A stretch of DNA of 64,000 nucleotides. Origin: Candidatus Nomurabacteria bacterium. Lineage in GTDB: Bacteria; Patescibacteriota; Minisyncoccia; Phycocordibacterales; UBA10002. Every line of letters begins with the position of its first letter. Positions within the stretch are counted from its first letter, which is position 1. The position numbers and the translations under genes are program-made. Below are positions 39,617 to 47,898 of the stretch, in pieces. A model generated the notes under the pieces. That model did no database searches and was not told the origin of the DNA. It worked only from the letters and a program-made list of their open reading frames with translations. The stretch is from positions 15,021 to 79,020 of the forward strand of contig CALQZP010000001.1 of assembly GCA_943349725.1 (NCBI GenBank), written 5' to 3'.

Positions 39617-40960
39617 TTAGAGGAGAGCCCGAATCTGATTAATTTCCTGAAGTAGGTTTGGGTCTTCGCGGATCTCGTTCTTTATTTTGTCGCACGAGTG
39701 GATGACTGTTGTGTGATCTCTTCCTCCAAGCCTCTGCCCAATAAGAGGGAACGAAATACTGCAGTCCTCACGGAGAATATACATGACAAGCTGTCTCGGC
39801 TTCACCACCTCTTTCCGACGAGTCTTCTCGTAGATGTGATTCTCGTCAATGTTGTAAAAGTCGGCGACAACCTTCGTAATATCCTTAATTGACAAGCTTT
39901 TCTTCGGCTTTCCGGTGTTCTTAAGAATAGCTTTTACCTCAAGTACCCCGAGGTCTCTCCCTTTCACCTGTGTCTGCATCATAATGGAATTGAGAATTCC
40001 TTCAAGCTCTCTGATGTTCCCCTCAAGAGTTGCGGCGATGTAGTCGGCAACTTCACTTGAAAGCTCAAACCGCATAAGCCGAGCCTTGGTTTTGAGGATA
40101 GATACACGCGACTCCCTGTCCGGAGGAGGAATATCGACAATCATACCGGCCGCGAAACGGGATTTTAGACGTTCCTCAAGATTCTGAATATAATTTGGGT
40201 GCTTGTCAGAGGAAAAGATAATTTGTTTGTTATGCGCGTAAAGGTCGTTGAATAAATGGAAAAGTTCTTCCTGACTCTTCTCTTTATTTGAAAAGAACTG
40301 GATGTCATCCATAATCAGCGCGTCATACTGACGATACTTCTCCTTAAATTGAGAGATGCGACTCTGTTGCATCGCGGTCACAAAATCCTGGGAGAACTTT
40401 TCCGAGGTAACATAATAGATTTTTTGTCCGGGAAACGCAGTCTTGAGATGATTCCCAATAGCTTGAATAAGGTGGGTCTTGCCGTGCCCAGTCGAACCGT
40501 AGACAAAAAGAGGGTTGTAGGTAGCCCCCGGGCTTTTAATGATGGCCTGCGAGGCAGCGTGCGCGAGTTCGTTGAAAGGACCCACGACAAACGAATCAAA
40601 GGTGTAGCGTGGGTTAAGGTTGGTCTCTTTGTCCACATAATGATCCTGGAGCGGGAGTTCGGGCGTGCGAGACGGAGCTGATGTTTTCAAAAGTTCCCGT
40701 TTTCGGGGGTCGTCCTTGGTAACGGTATATTCAATGGAGCGGATGTGCTCGGAAAGAGTACGAAGCGAATGAAGAATCGATTTGTGGTATTTGTTGAGCA
40801 ACCAATCCTTCACAAAGGTATTTGGTACCGAAAGATGGACTACCCCCTCTTCTATGCGTGCTATCGCAGTATCTTTAAACCACGTCGTAAAGTTCGCCTT
40901 AGAAACGGCGAGTTCAATCTCCGCAAGAGCACTTTCCCAGAGTTGTTTGGTGTCGGTCAT
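39617..40960 (-). CDS. dnaA: Chromosomal replication initiator DnaA
   Basis: AAA+ initiator of 447 residues. Domain I is at the start (LWESALAEIELAVSKANFTTWF), the ATPase shows Walker A GSTGHGKTHL and Walker B ALIMDDIQFF, sensor and arginine-finger regions are in ERLKSRFAAGM, and domain IV carries the DnaA-box reading helix GGRDHTTVIHSCDKI. Box sites flank the gene on both sides, so autoregulation is likely. Full length and canonical. Confidence 0.97.
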   Translation of the reverse strand: MTDTKQLWESALAEIELAVSKANFTTWFKDTAIARIEEGVVHLSVPNTFVKDWLLNKYHKSILHSLRTLSEHIRSIEYTVTKDDPRKRELLKTSAPSRTPELPLQDHYVDKETNLNPRYTFDSFVVGPFNELAHAASQAIIKSPGATYNPLFVYGSTGHGKTHLIQAIGNHLKTAFPGQKIYYVTSEKFSQDFVTAMQQSRISQFKEKYRQYDALIMDDIQFFSNKEKSQEELFHLFNDLYAHNKQIIFSSDKHPNYIQNLEERLKSRFAAGMIVDIPPPDRESRVSILKTKARLMRFELSSEVADYIAATLEGNIRELEGILNSIMMQTQVKGRDLGVLEVKAILKNTGKPKKSLSIKDITKVVADFYNIDENHIYEKTRRKEVVKPRQLVMYILREDCSISFPLIGQRLGGRDHTTVIHSCDKIKNEIREDPNLLQEINQIRALL

Positions 40961-40967
40961 AAGATAA

Positions 40968-41043
40968 TGAAATATGGAATATGAACTATATAATAAGAAA
41001 GCTAATCGGATATCTTATGGTATATGGTTCATATTCCATTTCT
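40968..41043. repeat. Imperfect palindrome upstream of dnaA
   Basis: ATGAAATATGGAATATGAAC on the left faces GTTCATATTCCATTTCTT on the right, flanking a short central region. It lies in the dnaA 5' region, between divergent dnaA and rpmH. Confidence 0.55.
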
Positions 41044-41228
41044 TAGTGGTACTAGTATATACCGATAACCGAAATGCAAAACTTGTGAAAAAACCTGTGA
41101 TATGTTAATAATATGTGGACAAGTTGGGGACAAGACCATATGGACCACATAACATGGATCACGTAACATCAGGCAGTCTCAAGAAAAGTCTTGTATTCCG
41201 TGTTTCATAATTCATAATCCATTTCTTT

Positions 41229-41381
41229 ATGAGCTTCACCTACAACCCAAAAAGAAAGAAACGAGCACGAACACACGGTTTTCGCTCCCGCATGGCTACC
41301 CCCGGAGGTCGTTCGGCTCTTTCCAGACGACGCGCTAAAGGACGTAAGAAGCTTACGGTAAGTCGAAAGAAAGCCTCCTAG
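41229..41381 (+). CDS. rpmH: 50S ribosomal protein L34
   Basis: A 50-residue basic protein, MSFTYNPKRKKRARTHGFRS followed by RMATPGGRSALSRRRAKGRK and KLTV. This is the canonical L34 sequence pattern. It opens the conserved rpmH-rnpA-yidC-jag run next to dnaA. Confidence 0.97.
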   Translation: MSFTYNPKRKKRARTHGFRSRMATPGGRSALSRRRAKGRKKLTVSRKKAS

Positions 41382-41389
41382 GAGCAAAA

Positions 41390-41414
41390 AAGCCTGCCTG
41401 TTGGCAGGCTTTTG
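41390..41414 (+). terminator. Terminator after rpmH
   Basis: AGCCTGCC/GGCAGGCT stem followed by TTTTG, just past the rpmH stop. Confidence 0.8.
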
Positions 41415-41446
41415 TTATAGGGCTTACACATTTCGCACTTTTCTGT

Positions 41447-41522
41447 CATTCCAGCGAAAGCTGGAATCCAGTGTTAGGCCATTTTCTGAAGTCCTGGATT
41501 CCAGTTTTCACTGGAATGACAC
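41447..41522. repeat. Dispersed-type hairpin repeat
   Basis: GTCATTCCAGCGAAAGCTGG with ATCCAG on the left faces CTGGATTCCAG and CACTGGAATGAC on the right. The sequence type GTCATTCC.GCGAAAGC.GGAATCC is a widespread intergenic hairpin in many bacteria. It sits between rpmH and rnpA. Confidence 0.75.
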
Positions 41523-41562
41523 CGATTGAGCAGGTTCTATATAAGCTAAAAGCTCTCCTTCA

Positions 41563-41901
41563 ATGCTCCCCAAATCAAAACGTCTCACCACCGAGGACTT
41601 CAAAACACTGAAGGGTGGGCGAACCACGCACACTCCCCACCTCATTCTCCGCCTCTCCCCTGCACCTGAAGGAGTGGGAAAATTTGCCGTTGTGGTGTCG
41701 TCTTCAAACTACAAACGAGCGGTTGACCGCAATCTACTTAGACGACGCCTTTACAGCCTCATTAAGAGGCTTCTCCCACTTCTCCCAAAAGGTATCCTCA
41801 CCGTCACCTGTAAAAAGGGAGCACTCCTTGCGACCTTTTCGGAGTTAGAAAACGAGGTACACTCCTTGTGCGCAAAAAAGCCCACATCTACGGCAGTCTG
41901 A
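41563..41901 (+). CDS. rnpA: Ribonuclease P protein component
   Basis: A 112-residue basic protein with the start MLPKSKRLTTEDFKTL and the RNase P signature YKRAVDRNLLRRRLYSLIKR, which forms the RNA-binding helix. It assists the RNA subunit in 5' maturation of tRNA. The RNA subunit gene was not found in the window. Confidence 0.93.
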   Translation: MLPKSKRLTTEDFKTLKGGRTTHTPHLILRLSPAPEGVGKFAVVVSSSNYKRAVDRNLLRRRLYSLIKRLLPLLPKGILTVTCKKGALLATFSELENEVHSLCAKKPTSTAV

Positions 41902-41953
41902 CTGCTGTAAATACTCCTTTGGTAATTTACCGATTTTGGGCTAGAATAGGGCC

Positions 41954-42688
41954 ATGTTCGCACTGCTAAAGGCGATTTTTTATATTCCCCTCTACAATGG
42001 GCTCATTTTCCTGATAGATGTCCTCCCCGGACATTCGGTCGGCATCGCGGTCATACTGTTTACCTGCCTCGTTAAACTGGTCCTCTCCCCTCTTTCCCAT
42101 AAGGCGGCCAAGTTTCAGTTGGAAATGAAATTGCATGAGCCCGAGATAAATCGCCTTAAAGAACAATTTAAAGCCGACAAACAGGCACAAGGAAAGGCAA
42201 TTCTAGATTTTTACCGCGAGAAGAAGATCAATCCGTTTGCAGGTATTTTGCCCCTTTTTATACAAATTCCCATTTTCATCTCCCTTTACTATGTGTTTTA
42301 TGCGGGAGGGCTTCCTTCGATAGACTCTTCCCTCCTCTATTCATTTGTAGCGGTACCTGTCCCCGATATGCATCTTTTTGGTTTCAACATTCTTGAAAAA
42401 AGCATGCTGCTCGCTGTGTTGGCGGGAGTCGCCCAGTTCCTGCAGGCGCACTATGCTATGCCCCCTGCACCGCCCAAGACCGACACACCCTCACTTGGGA
42501 ATGACCTCGCGCGCGGTATGCATATGCAGATGAAGTATGTACTCCCCGTATTTATGGTCTTTATCGCCTACGCGATAAACGGAGCAGTTGCACTTTATTT
42601 TATAACGAGTAGTCTGTTTACCATCGCGCAGGAGCTTGTGGTGCGCAGGTCACTCAAAAAGGGCCATCCTACCCACCCTGACAAGTAA
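41954..42688 (+). CDS. yidC: Membrane protein insertase YidC/Oxa1
   Basis: A 244-residue protein with about five membrane segments of the 60KD_IMP fold: VGIAVILFTCLVKLVLSPLS (with the conserved Lys/Arg near the groove), LFIQIPIFISLYYVFYAGG, ILEKSMLLAVLAGVAQFLQA and VFMVFIAYAINGAVALYFITS. It lacks the large periplasmic domain of Gram-negative YidC, like Gram-positive members. Conserved neighbour of rnpA and jag. Confidence 0.95.
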   Translation: MFALLKAIFYIPLYNGLIFLIDVLPGHSVGIAVILFTCLVKLVLSPLSHKAAKFQLEMKLHEPEINRLKEQFKADKQAQGKAILDFYREKKINPFAGILPLFIQIPIFISLYYVFYAGGLPSIDSSLLYSFVAVPVPDMHLFGFNILEKSMLLAVLAGVAQFLQAHYAMPPAPPKTDTPSLGNDLARGMHMQMKYVLPVFMVFIAYAINGAVALYFITSSLFTIAQELVVRRSLKKGHPTHPDK

Positions 42689-42693
42689 CAGAT

Positions 42694-42791
42694 ACCAATC
42701 AACGAATGAACACCAATCTACAAATACCTACAAATGAGAGATAGGAGGATTAGTAGGTATTCGTTATATTGGTACAGATTAGTTGATTGGT
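42694..42791. mobile_element. Emptied copy of the GxxExxY inverted-repeat cassette
   Basis: Left arm 42694-42735 and right arm 42749-42791 are imperfect inverted repeats with only 13 nt between them. Both arms match those of the GxxExxY cassette at 53392-53872, and the left arm still encodes MNTNLQIPTN from its own ATG, the first ten residues of that protein, then a stop. It is best read as an internal-deletion derivative. It ends just before the start of jag. Confidence 0.75.
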
Positions 42792-42797
42792 AAAAGT

Positions 42798-43292
42798 ATG
42801 AACTCAACCGAAATCAAAAAAATCATAGAAGACTTGCTTCGCCACATGCAGATATCCGTGGAGAGTATTTCGGTATCCGAGTGTGATGGGCGAGAGTGTT
42901 TTTCGGTACAAACTCCCGACTCCAGGCTTCTCATCGGGGAAGGCGGAGTCAATCTGCTTGCCTTCAATCACCTCGTTAAGAAGATGGCCTCACCAAAAGG
43001 CTCCACAGGCGAGACCCCCACAGTCGAGGAACGAGGGAAAACCTTTTTCGTTGATGTAAACGGCTTCCAAGAAGCCGCGCTTCAGAATATCAAAAATGTA
43101 GCCAAGATAATGGGCGACCGCGCTCGGTCATTCAAGACCAGTGTAGAGCTTGATCCGATGTCTTCGTATGAGCGAATGGTTATTCACGCCTTTTTCCAAG
43201 AGGCGAAGGACCTCAAGACCGAGTCGGTAGGTGAGGGAGACAAACGAAGGGTGGTGATACGGTATGTTGAAACTGGAACAAGTGACTTGTAA
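42798..43292 (+). CDS. jag: Jag/KhpB-type RNA-binding protein (KH plus R3H)
   Basis: A 164-residue protein with a KH domain (SRLLIGEGGVNLLAFNHLV, the degenerate GxxG as GEGG) and a C-terminal R3H domain (MSSYERMVIHAFFQEAKDLK). Jag/KhpB proteins bind RNA and affect cell division and wall synthesis. The first in-frame start lies within repeat sequence; ATG at 42798 is preferred. It closes the rpmH-rnpA-yidC run. Confidence 0.9.
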   Translation: MNSTEIKKIIEDLLRHMQISVESISVSECDGRECFSVQTPDSRLLIGEGGVNLLAFNHLVKKMASPKGSTGETPTVEERGKTFFVDVNGFQEAALQNIKNVAKIMGDRARSFKTSVELDPMSSYERMVIHAFFQEAKDLKTESVGEGDKRRVVIRYVETGTSDL

Positions 43293-43374
43293 CAGGTAAC
43301 TGGAACTAAGATTTCGCGTGACCGAGTTTCTTCTTGAATCCACCAAGTTGGTCTGAAATACAATACTGTTGCTA

Positions 43375-43438
43375 TTAGTAGGTTTTTAACATAAACCTAC
43401 TAATATTTGTTGACTTTAGCAGGTTTAGGTATTAAACT
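43375..43438 (+). promoter_or_regulatory. Operator-like palindrome and promoter of the MerR-ATPase gene
   Basis: A perfect 11-bp dyad TTAGTAGGTTT/AAACCTACTAA (43375-43403) with 7-nt loop is followed by TTGACT (43410-43415), a 17-nt spacer holding a third half-site TAGCAGGTTTAGG, and TAAACT (43433-43438). Three related half-sites suggest autoregulation by the helix-turn-helix of the adjacent gene. Confidence 0.65.
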
Positions 43439-43450
43439 TACGGAGCCCTT

Positions 43451-44182
43451 ATGGTAACTAACGGTAAAATAAGAATAAGTGAAGCAGCAAAGATACTTGG
43501 CGTATCCGTCCCTACTCTCCGTAATTGGGAAAAGTCTGGGAAACTCCGTGCAGAAAGAAGCGTTGGCAAACAACGCTATTATAATCTTACCGACCTACAA
43601 AAATTTGTTGTTGATGTAGAGGGTTTAGGATTGATATGGGCGACGAGTGCAATACCGCAAGAACTTCCCCGTGAGTACTATTGTGAGTCGTCGGATCGTT
43701 TTACAACTCGAGTAACAAGGATGGGCGCCGAACTTCAAAGAGATGGTCGTTTCTCCGGAGCGTTGGATTCGCTCATTACACTAGTTGCTAGCGAAATAGG
43801 CGACAACTCTTTTGCGCACAATTTGGGCAATTGGCAAGATGTTCTGGGTATGTTCTTCGCCTACGATCTTGAAAAGAAGATCATAGTAATAGCTGATAGA
43901 GGACAAGGTGTTAAGACAACCCTTCTGCGAGTCAGACCGTCCCTTGCCAGCGATATGGAGGCATTGAAGGTTGCTTTTACGGAGATAATTTCCGGGAGAA
44001 ACCCGGAAAAGAGAGGAAACGGATTGAAGGTTGTGCTCAGGGTGCTGGAATCACGTGAAGTAGGACTTTTTTACCGGTCTGGAATTGGAGTCGTCACTGT
44101 TCCAGTTGAGAAGCCTGGCTATCTCACGATAGGCACGGCAGATCAAAACGTACGCGGGATGTATTGTGTTATTAAGTTTTAG
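43451..44182 (+). CDS. MerR-type helix-turn-helix fused to a GHKL-like ATPase domain
   Basis: Residues 6-60 are a MerR-like HTH (RISEAAKILGVSVPTLRNWEKSGKL in outline, then SVGKQRYYNLTDL). Residues about 95-235 show histidine-kinase-type ATPase boxes: an N box in ASEIGDNSFAHN, a G1 box in IADRGQGVK and a G2 box in RGNGLKVVL. No dimerisation or phospho-acceptor His domain is seen. With the STAS-like protein 7 nt downstream it resembles a SpoIIAB/RsbW-type kinase and antagonist pair fused to its own DNA-binding domain. Signal and target genes are unknown. Confidence 0.75.
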   Translation: MVTNGKIRISEAAKILGVSVPTLRNWEKSGKLRAERSVGKQRYYNLTDLQKFVVDVEGLGLIWATSAIPQELPREYYCESSDRFTTRVTRMGAELQRDGRFSGALDSLITLVASEIGDNSFAHNLGNWQDVLGMFFAYDLEKKIIVIADRGQGVKTTLLRVRPSLASDMEALKVAFTEIISGRNPEKRGNGLKVVLRVLESREVGLFYRSGIGVVTVPVEKPGYLTIGTADQNVRGMYCVIKF

Positions 44183-44189
44183 ATTTATT

Positions 44190-44507
44190 ATGCAAACAAT
44201 TTATCTTAAGAAGTTCGGTAACGTCCTCGTAGGACGACCCAACGGGCAAGAAGCTTTTAATGCTCTTAGACCTGAGTTAAATCAAGATCAGTCTGTTCAG
44301 ATTGATTTTAGTGACGTACTTACTGTCAATCCTTCGTGGCTTGATGAATTTCTTACCCGCCTTGCTGATTTCAACCAGGGAAAGGTTCAATTACTTCCCA
44401 CCAGTAACGCTTCTGTGCGAATAGCGCTTCCAGTGCTAGTAATGGAGCGCAAAGATTTTGTAGCTGACATAGTAAACCGGGCTATAAAAGAAATGGGACT
44501 TAAATAA
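44190..44507 (+). CDS. STAS-like protein (DUF4325)
   Basis: A 105-residue protein with the DUF4325 pattern: NVLVGRPNGQEAFNAL, then QIDFSDVLTVNPSWLDEFLTRLA. The SVQIDFSDV strand followed by NPSWLDEF corresponds to the STAS phosphorylation-loop region. ATG at 44190 is chosen over an upstream start overlapping the previous gene. Paired with the ATPase, it could be a phosphorylation-controlled switch. Confidence 0.78.
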   Translation: MQTIYLKKFGNVLVGRPNGQEAFNALRPELNQDQSVQIDFSDVLTVNPSWLDEFLTRLADFNQGKVQLLPTSNASVRIALPVLVMERKDFVADIVNRAIKEMGLK

Positions 44508-44586
44508 AGTTTGGCCTCGTCCTAGTCCCCAAAGCTCGCTCTGCTCGGAAGACCTCGGCGAGGTATTAGGCGAGCCAAACTTTATT
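44503..44586. terminator. Inverted repeat covering both stop codons of convergent genes
   Basis: AATAAAGTTTGGC (44503-44515) and its exact complement (44574-44586), extended by CTCG with one bulged base. The TAA of the STAS-like gene and that of the gene at 44582-45781 both lie inside the arms, so the stem serves both strands. Confidence 0.75.
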
Positions 44587-45781
44587 CAGTCATCTGCAGG
44601 CTCCAGAGGGTCCCGCTCACTTTGTCGGTAAAAACCAAGAATTTGTCGTCAGTGCTCACTTGCGGGTGCGTGAGGTCAATCGGACTTCCCCGCTTCTCGC
44701 TAATATCTAAGATTCGCTCGGTAACTCCCGAAGGTGAAATACTCCACACCTCGTCGGTAAAGGGGATGACCCCTTGATACCACACGTCAGGATAGCTTCC
44801 AGTGGGGATTTCCTTGGGGACGCCACAATAAAATATGGTCCCGCCTTTGTTCCACGCGCATTTTTCGGGGAAGGTGGTCACGCCGACCTGTGTACGCGCG
44901 CCGGTTGTCATATTGAAGAGTGAGAGCGAGATGGAAGCTTCCCTGCTTGAGGAAAAGAGTACTTCAGGTTTGACCGGATTGGGGAGCGCGGTAAGGCCGG
45001 GGGTATTGCGGAGCACAAGTGAGGTGTTACCGGTGCCGGGGTCGAGCGAGAGAAGCATACCGTCGGCCAAGAACGAAGGCTTCGAAAGCAAAAAGATTTT
45101 GTTTTGAGATGGCCATAGGACGAGCCATTCATAAAGGGGCGAGTCCCAAAGCTGTGTTCTCCCGTTTCCCGCAAGGTCGCTTCTAATTCCTATGGCCCCT
45201 CCATTTTTCTCGGTGAGGTAAAAAAAGCTCGTTCCGTCGGGAGAGACAGCTCCATCGAGTATTCCGCGCGGGAGAAAGGTTCCGGCAAGCTCTCCTTCTG
45301 CCCCGGATGCTTCGAGGTTGACGCGTGCCGAGAAGGATTCAATCACCTCACTATCGTCGCGAAGATATCGTGAGATGAGGGTGGTACCCGATTTACTCCA
45401 CAGCGCTTCATAGACCTTCGGAATGGTCGTATTCGTGAGGCGCTTCTCCCCTTCCGCATTTGCGCCTATTTCAAAGATATTTCCGGTGGCCCTGTCCTGA
45501 TAGCGGACAATCGCCTCGCCACTCCGTACTCCCAGCACCGCTCCTGCGGTCGGTTCTTTGGAGAGTTGTCGCAAGATAGGCTCAAACGCCCCCGGTTTTT
45601 CTTCGGGGAGCACCACGGGAGGCTCTTGTTTGGGCGTAACTTCGTCGCCTACCCCCGGAAAGGTGCCTCCGCCATCTGGCGAAACCGGCTCCTTGGTAAA
45701 CAGGAAATACAGAAAGATACCGAGGGCTACCAAGAGGAGCACCACAACGACCCCTATGATGATTTTAGTTCTTCGGGACAT
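44582..45781 (-). CDS. Membrane-anchored extracytoplasmic protein, possible beta-propeller
   Basis: A 399-residue protein with an N-terminal membrane helix (KIIIGVVVVLLLVALGIFLYFLF) followed by a Pro/Gly linker. The remainder has repeated segments with WD-like aromatic endings (YEALWSKSGTTLISRY, DGAVSPDGTSFFYLTEK, YEWLVLWPSQNKIFLLSK, PQVSTDDKFLVFTD), consistent with a beta-propeller. It is the last gene of the secretion cluster on this strand. No enzymatic residues seen. Confidence 0.6.
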   Translation of the reverse strand: MSRRTKIIIGVVVVLLLVALGIFLYFLFTKEPVSPDGGGTFPGVGDEVTPKQEPPVVLPEEKPGAFEPILRQLSKEPTAGAVLGVRSGEAIVRYQDRATGNIFEIGANAEGEKRLTNTTIPKVYEALWSKSGTTLISRYLRDDSEVIESFSARVNLEASGAEGELAGTFLPRGILDGAVSPDGTSFFYLTEKNGGAIGIRSDLAGNGRTQLWDSPLYEWLVLWPSQNKIFLLSKPSFLADGMLLSLDPGTGNTSLVLRNTPGLTALPNPVKPEVLFSSSREASISLSLFNMTTGARTQVGVTTFPEKCAWNKGGTIFYCGVPKEIPTGSYPDVWYQGVIPFTDEVWSISPSGVTERILDISEKRGSPIDLTHPQVSTDDKFLVFTDKVSGTLWSLQMTE

Positions 45782-45792
45782 GTGTTAGATGA

Positions 45793-46797
45793 CTACGGTT
45801 GGCCGATTTTAGTACAATCCGTCGCTCTAGTAGGACCAACTGCAGTGTTGTACTTGGCGCAGAGCGACTTTAACGCGGTGATGAATTCGGCCTGTACCTC
45901 TTGAGCTTTGGCGGGAAAACCAAGACGGTTAAGTTCCTGGACCTCCACATCTCGTTTCTTTCCCATTTCCTCAATTCCTTCCAGGAAAATCCTATTTGCG
46001 CCGTCTATACTTGGATTCGCATCTATCTGGTACTCATAATTTTTGGCCTGAAGATTTATTCGCGCCTTAGCGGCTACTACATCCGCATCTACTGCTTTAC
46101 GAAGCAAGCTCGCACGGAGGGTTTCAAGCTCAGTCTTCTTCTTTGCAAAGGCGAGAATCTCCGCTTGAGTTGCTGTCGGGTTTCTCATATTTTCCTCTAA
46201 TTTCCAAATGGCATCCGCGGCTTCCATCGCTTTCGCTTTCGCAATTTTTGCATCAATGACATTGGGTTTTGCATTTTCCGTTTTCAAGTCGGACAGAAGC
46301 TTATCCAGCACTTTGCTGTAGTGCTCTTCCGGATTGTCCACCACTTGCAACGTTGCATCTACTTTTTGCACGGTTACCCGATCGAAGTTGAGCGATAGGT
46401 CAAGGTCGCTTCCGAGCGACGGACTAATCTGGTTCATAAAGATAAAGGAGCCGTAGACGATGACAACTCCCCCAATCGCCCGCAGGATAATGCCCTTCGC
46501 CTCGCTGTGCCCAAGAATGGAGTCGGTGAAGATAAGGGTAAAGCCTCCGCGGACAATCGCGAAAACGGCAAAAAAGCCGGCAAGTGCGACACCGACATTG
46601 TAGATAGTGCGGAGGTAGCGAGGGAAGCAGGTGGGGGCGACACATTCGGTATCCTTGGTAAACTCTGAGCCGGGGGCGTTAATCGGGGCAAGCGGGATAT
46701 AGTTCACCTGGGTCGCATAAGCAATAGGAACCTCCACCTTCCCTATCGCGGAGAGGACTGCTATGACACAAAGGCTGTAAATAAATATCGTTTTCAT
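45793..46797 (-). CDS. VirB2/TrbC-like pilin with long C-terminal helical extension
   Basis: A signal peptide (MKTIFIYSLCVIAVLSAIGK) is followed by two hydrophobic helices (YNVGVALAGFFAVFAIVRGG and AIGGVVIVYGSFIFMNQI) joined by a short polar loop, the VirB2/TrbC pattern. An extension of about 190 residues with coiled-coil character (AKAMEAADAIWKLEENMRN) is unusual for a pilin. It ends 11 nt from the next gene of the operon. Role in a secretion pilus is inferred from context. Confidence 0.65.
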   Translation of the reverse strand: MKTIFIYSLCVIAVLSAIGKVEVPIAYATQVNYIPLAPINAPGSEFTKDTECVAPTCFPRYLRTIYNVGVALAGFFAVFAIVRGGFTLIFTDSILGHSEAKGIILRAIGGVVIVYGSFIFMNQISPSLGSDLDLSLNFDRVTVQKVDATLQVVDNPEEHYSKVLDKLLSDLKTENAKPNVIDAKIAKAKAMEAADAIWKLEENMRNPTATQAEILAFAKKKTELETLRASLLRKAVDADVVAAKARINLQAKNYEYQIDANPSIDGANRIFLEGIEEMGKKRDVEVQELNRLGFPAKAQEVQAEFITALKSLCAKYNTAVGPTRATDCTKIGQP

Positions 46798-46806
46798 ACA
46801 ACTTTT

Positions 46807-47850
46807 TTATCGCGTAAGTGTCGGGTCAAACTGAAACCCCTTTAACGGAAACTCAATCATAAGATTCGCGTCGGTTGCTTGAAACGCTCGCTTGTCATCT
46901 GAACTACGTGCTTCAAGGAAGAGGCTTGTTCGCCCGGGGGCATCGGAGGTACGTCGCAAAATGATGAACGGGTCCTTTGAAGATTCAAGGGGGGTGTAGT
47001 TCATTTGCCACTCGTAGACCATATCCTTACTTCCTCGCGTGCCCGACGTTTCAAAATAGTAGGGAACGGCGTCTATGCGAGCCTCATCTTCCTCAAGCGA
47101 AAAGGTACTGCCGAGAGCCTTTTGAAGCAACAGGCCATAGCGAGGGTGGTTTTCGTAGAACAACAAACGAGGAGACACGGGGTCTACTGTGATACTCGCC
47201 TCCGCGGACATCGTTCGGTCCGGACTTTCCACCAAGACGGAAATGGTTTTTGGTCGCATAGGAACGGCTCCGCGGAACGGGAAAAGATTTTTGCCTTTTC
47301 CTGATGAGCCACCAATAACATCATCTCCCTCTTTCCAGGTATAAATGAGTGACTCCGGAGCCATCGTTGACCTTCCCTGCGCAAAGGTAGGAACCGCTGT
47401 TACCATTACCGTGCCTTGAAAGGGCATAAGCGCCTTTCCGCGATAAAACGGAGGGGTGTAGGACTGCGCCTGCCACAGGAGATTTACTTCCGCCGGACGA
47501 ATAACCGTATCTTTTGAATAGGTATTGCCGTTTTCGGCTATTGCCGCGACACGCACGATGGTGGTTTCCCCATTCCGACCTGCGCGGACGACGAGCTTTT
47601 TGTAACCCACAGCGGTTTTGACGGGGCGGTCGTTTACAAACCAGTGCACCTCCGAGCGGTTAAGGTCAAAGTTGTAGCTTTCAATGGAAACGGTCACCTC
47701 TTCTCCCGGGCGTGGGTAGGCTGGGGAAATCACCATCGTGAGTTCTGTCCCTGTGTTTCCCACTTGGGCAAAAGAAGGATGTGCCCCGACAACAAGGTCA
47801 AAAAGAAAAAGAGTAGCTAAAAAGAAAGATGTGAGAATCTTACGATGCAT
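46807..47850 (-). CDS. Secreted protein with Ig/PKD-like repeats
   Basis: The 347-residue protein has a signal peptide (KILTSFFLATLFLFDLVVGAHPSFA) and two or three beta-sandwich-like segments (ISPAYPRPGEEVTVSIESYN, VSITVDPVSPRLLFYENHP). The NDRPVKTAVGYKKLVVRAG stretch fits a PKD/Ig fold. No enzyme motifs. It belongs to the secretion cluster and is probably surface-exposed. Confidence 0.65.
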   Translation of the reverse strand: MHRKILTSFFLATLFLFDLVVGAHPSFAQVGNTGTELTMVISPAYPRPGEEVTVSIESYNFDLNRSEVHWFVNDRPVKTAVGYKKLVVRAGRNGETTIVRVAAIAENGNTYSKDTVIRPAEVNLLWQAQSYTPPFYRGKALMPFQGTVMVTAVPTFAQGRSTMAPESLIYTWKEGDDVIGGSSGKGKNLFPFRGAVPMRPKTISVLVESPDRTMSAEASITVDPVSPRLLFYENHPRYGLLLQKALGSTFSLEEDEARIDAVPYYFETSGTRGSKDMVYEWQMNYTPLESSKDPFIILRRTSDAPGRTSLFLEARSSDDKRAFQATDANLMIEFPLKGFQFDPTLTR

Positions 47851-47898
47851 AGCGTATAGTATACCTTGTATTTACACTTTTTTCTGTGCACATCCTCT

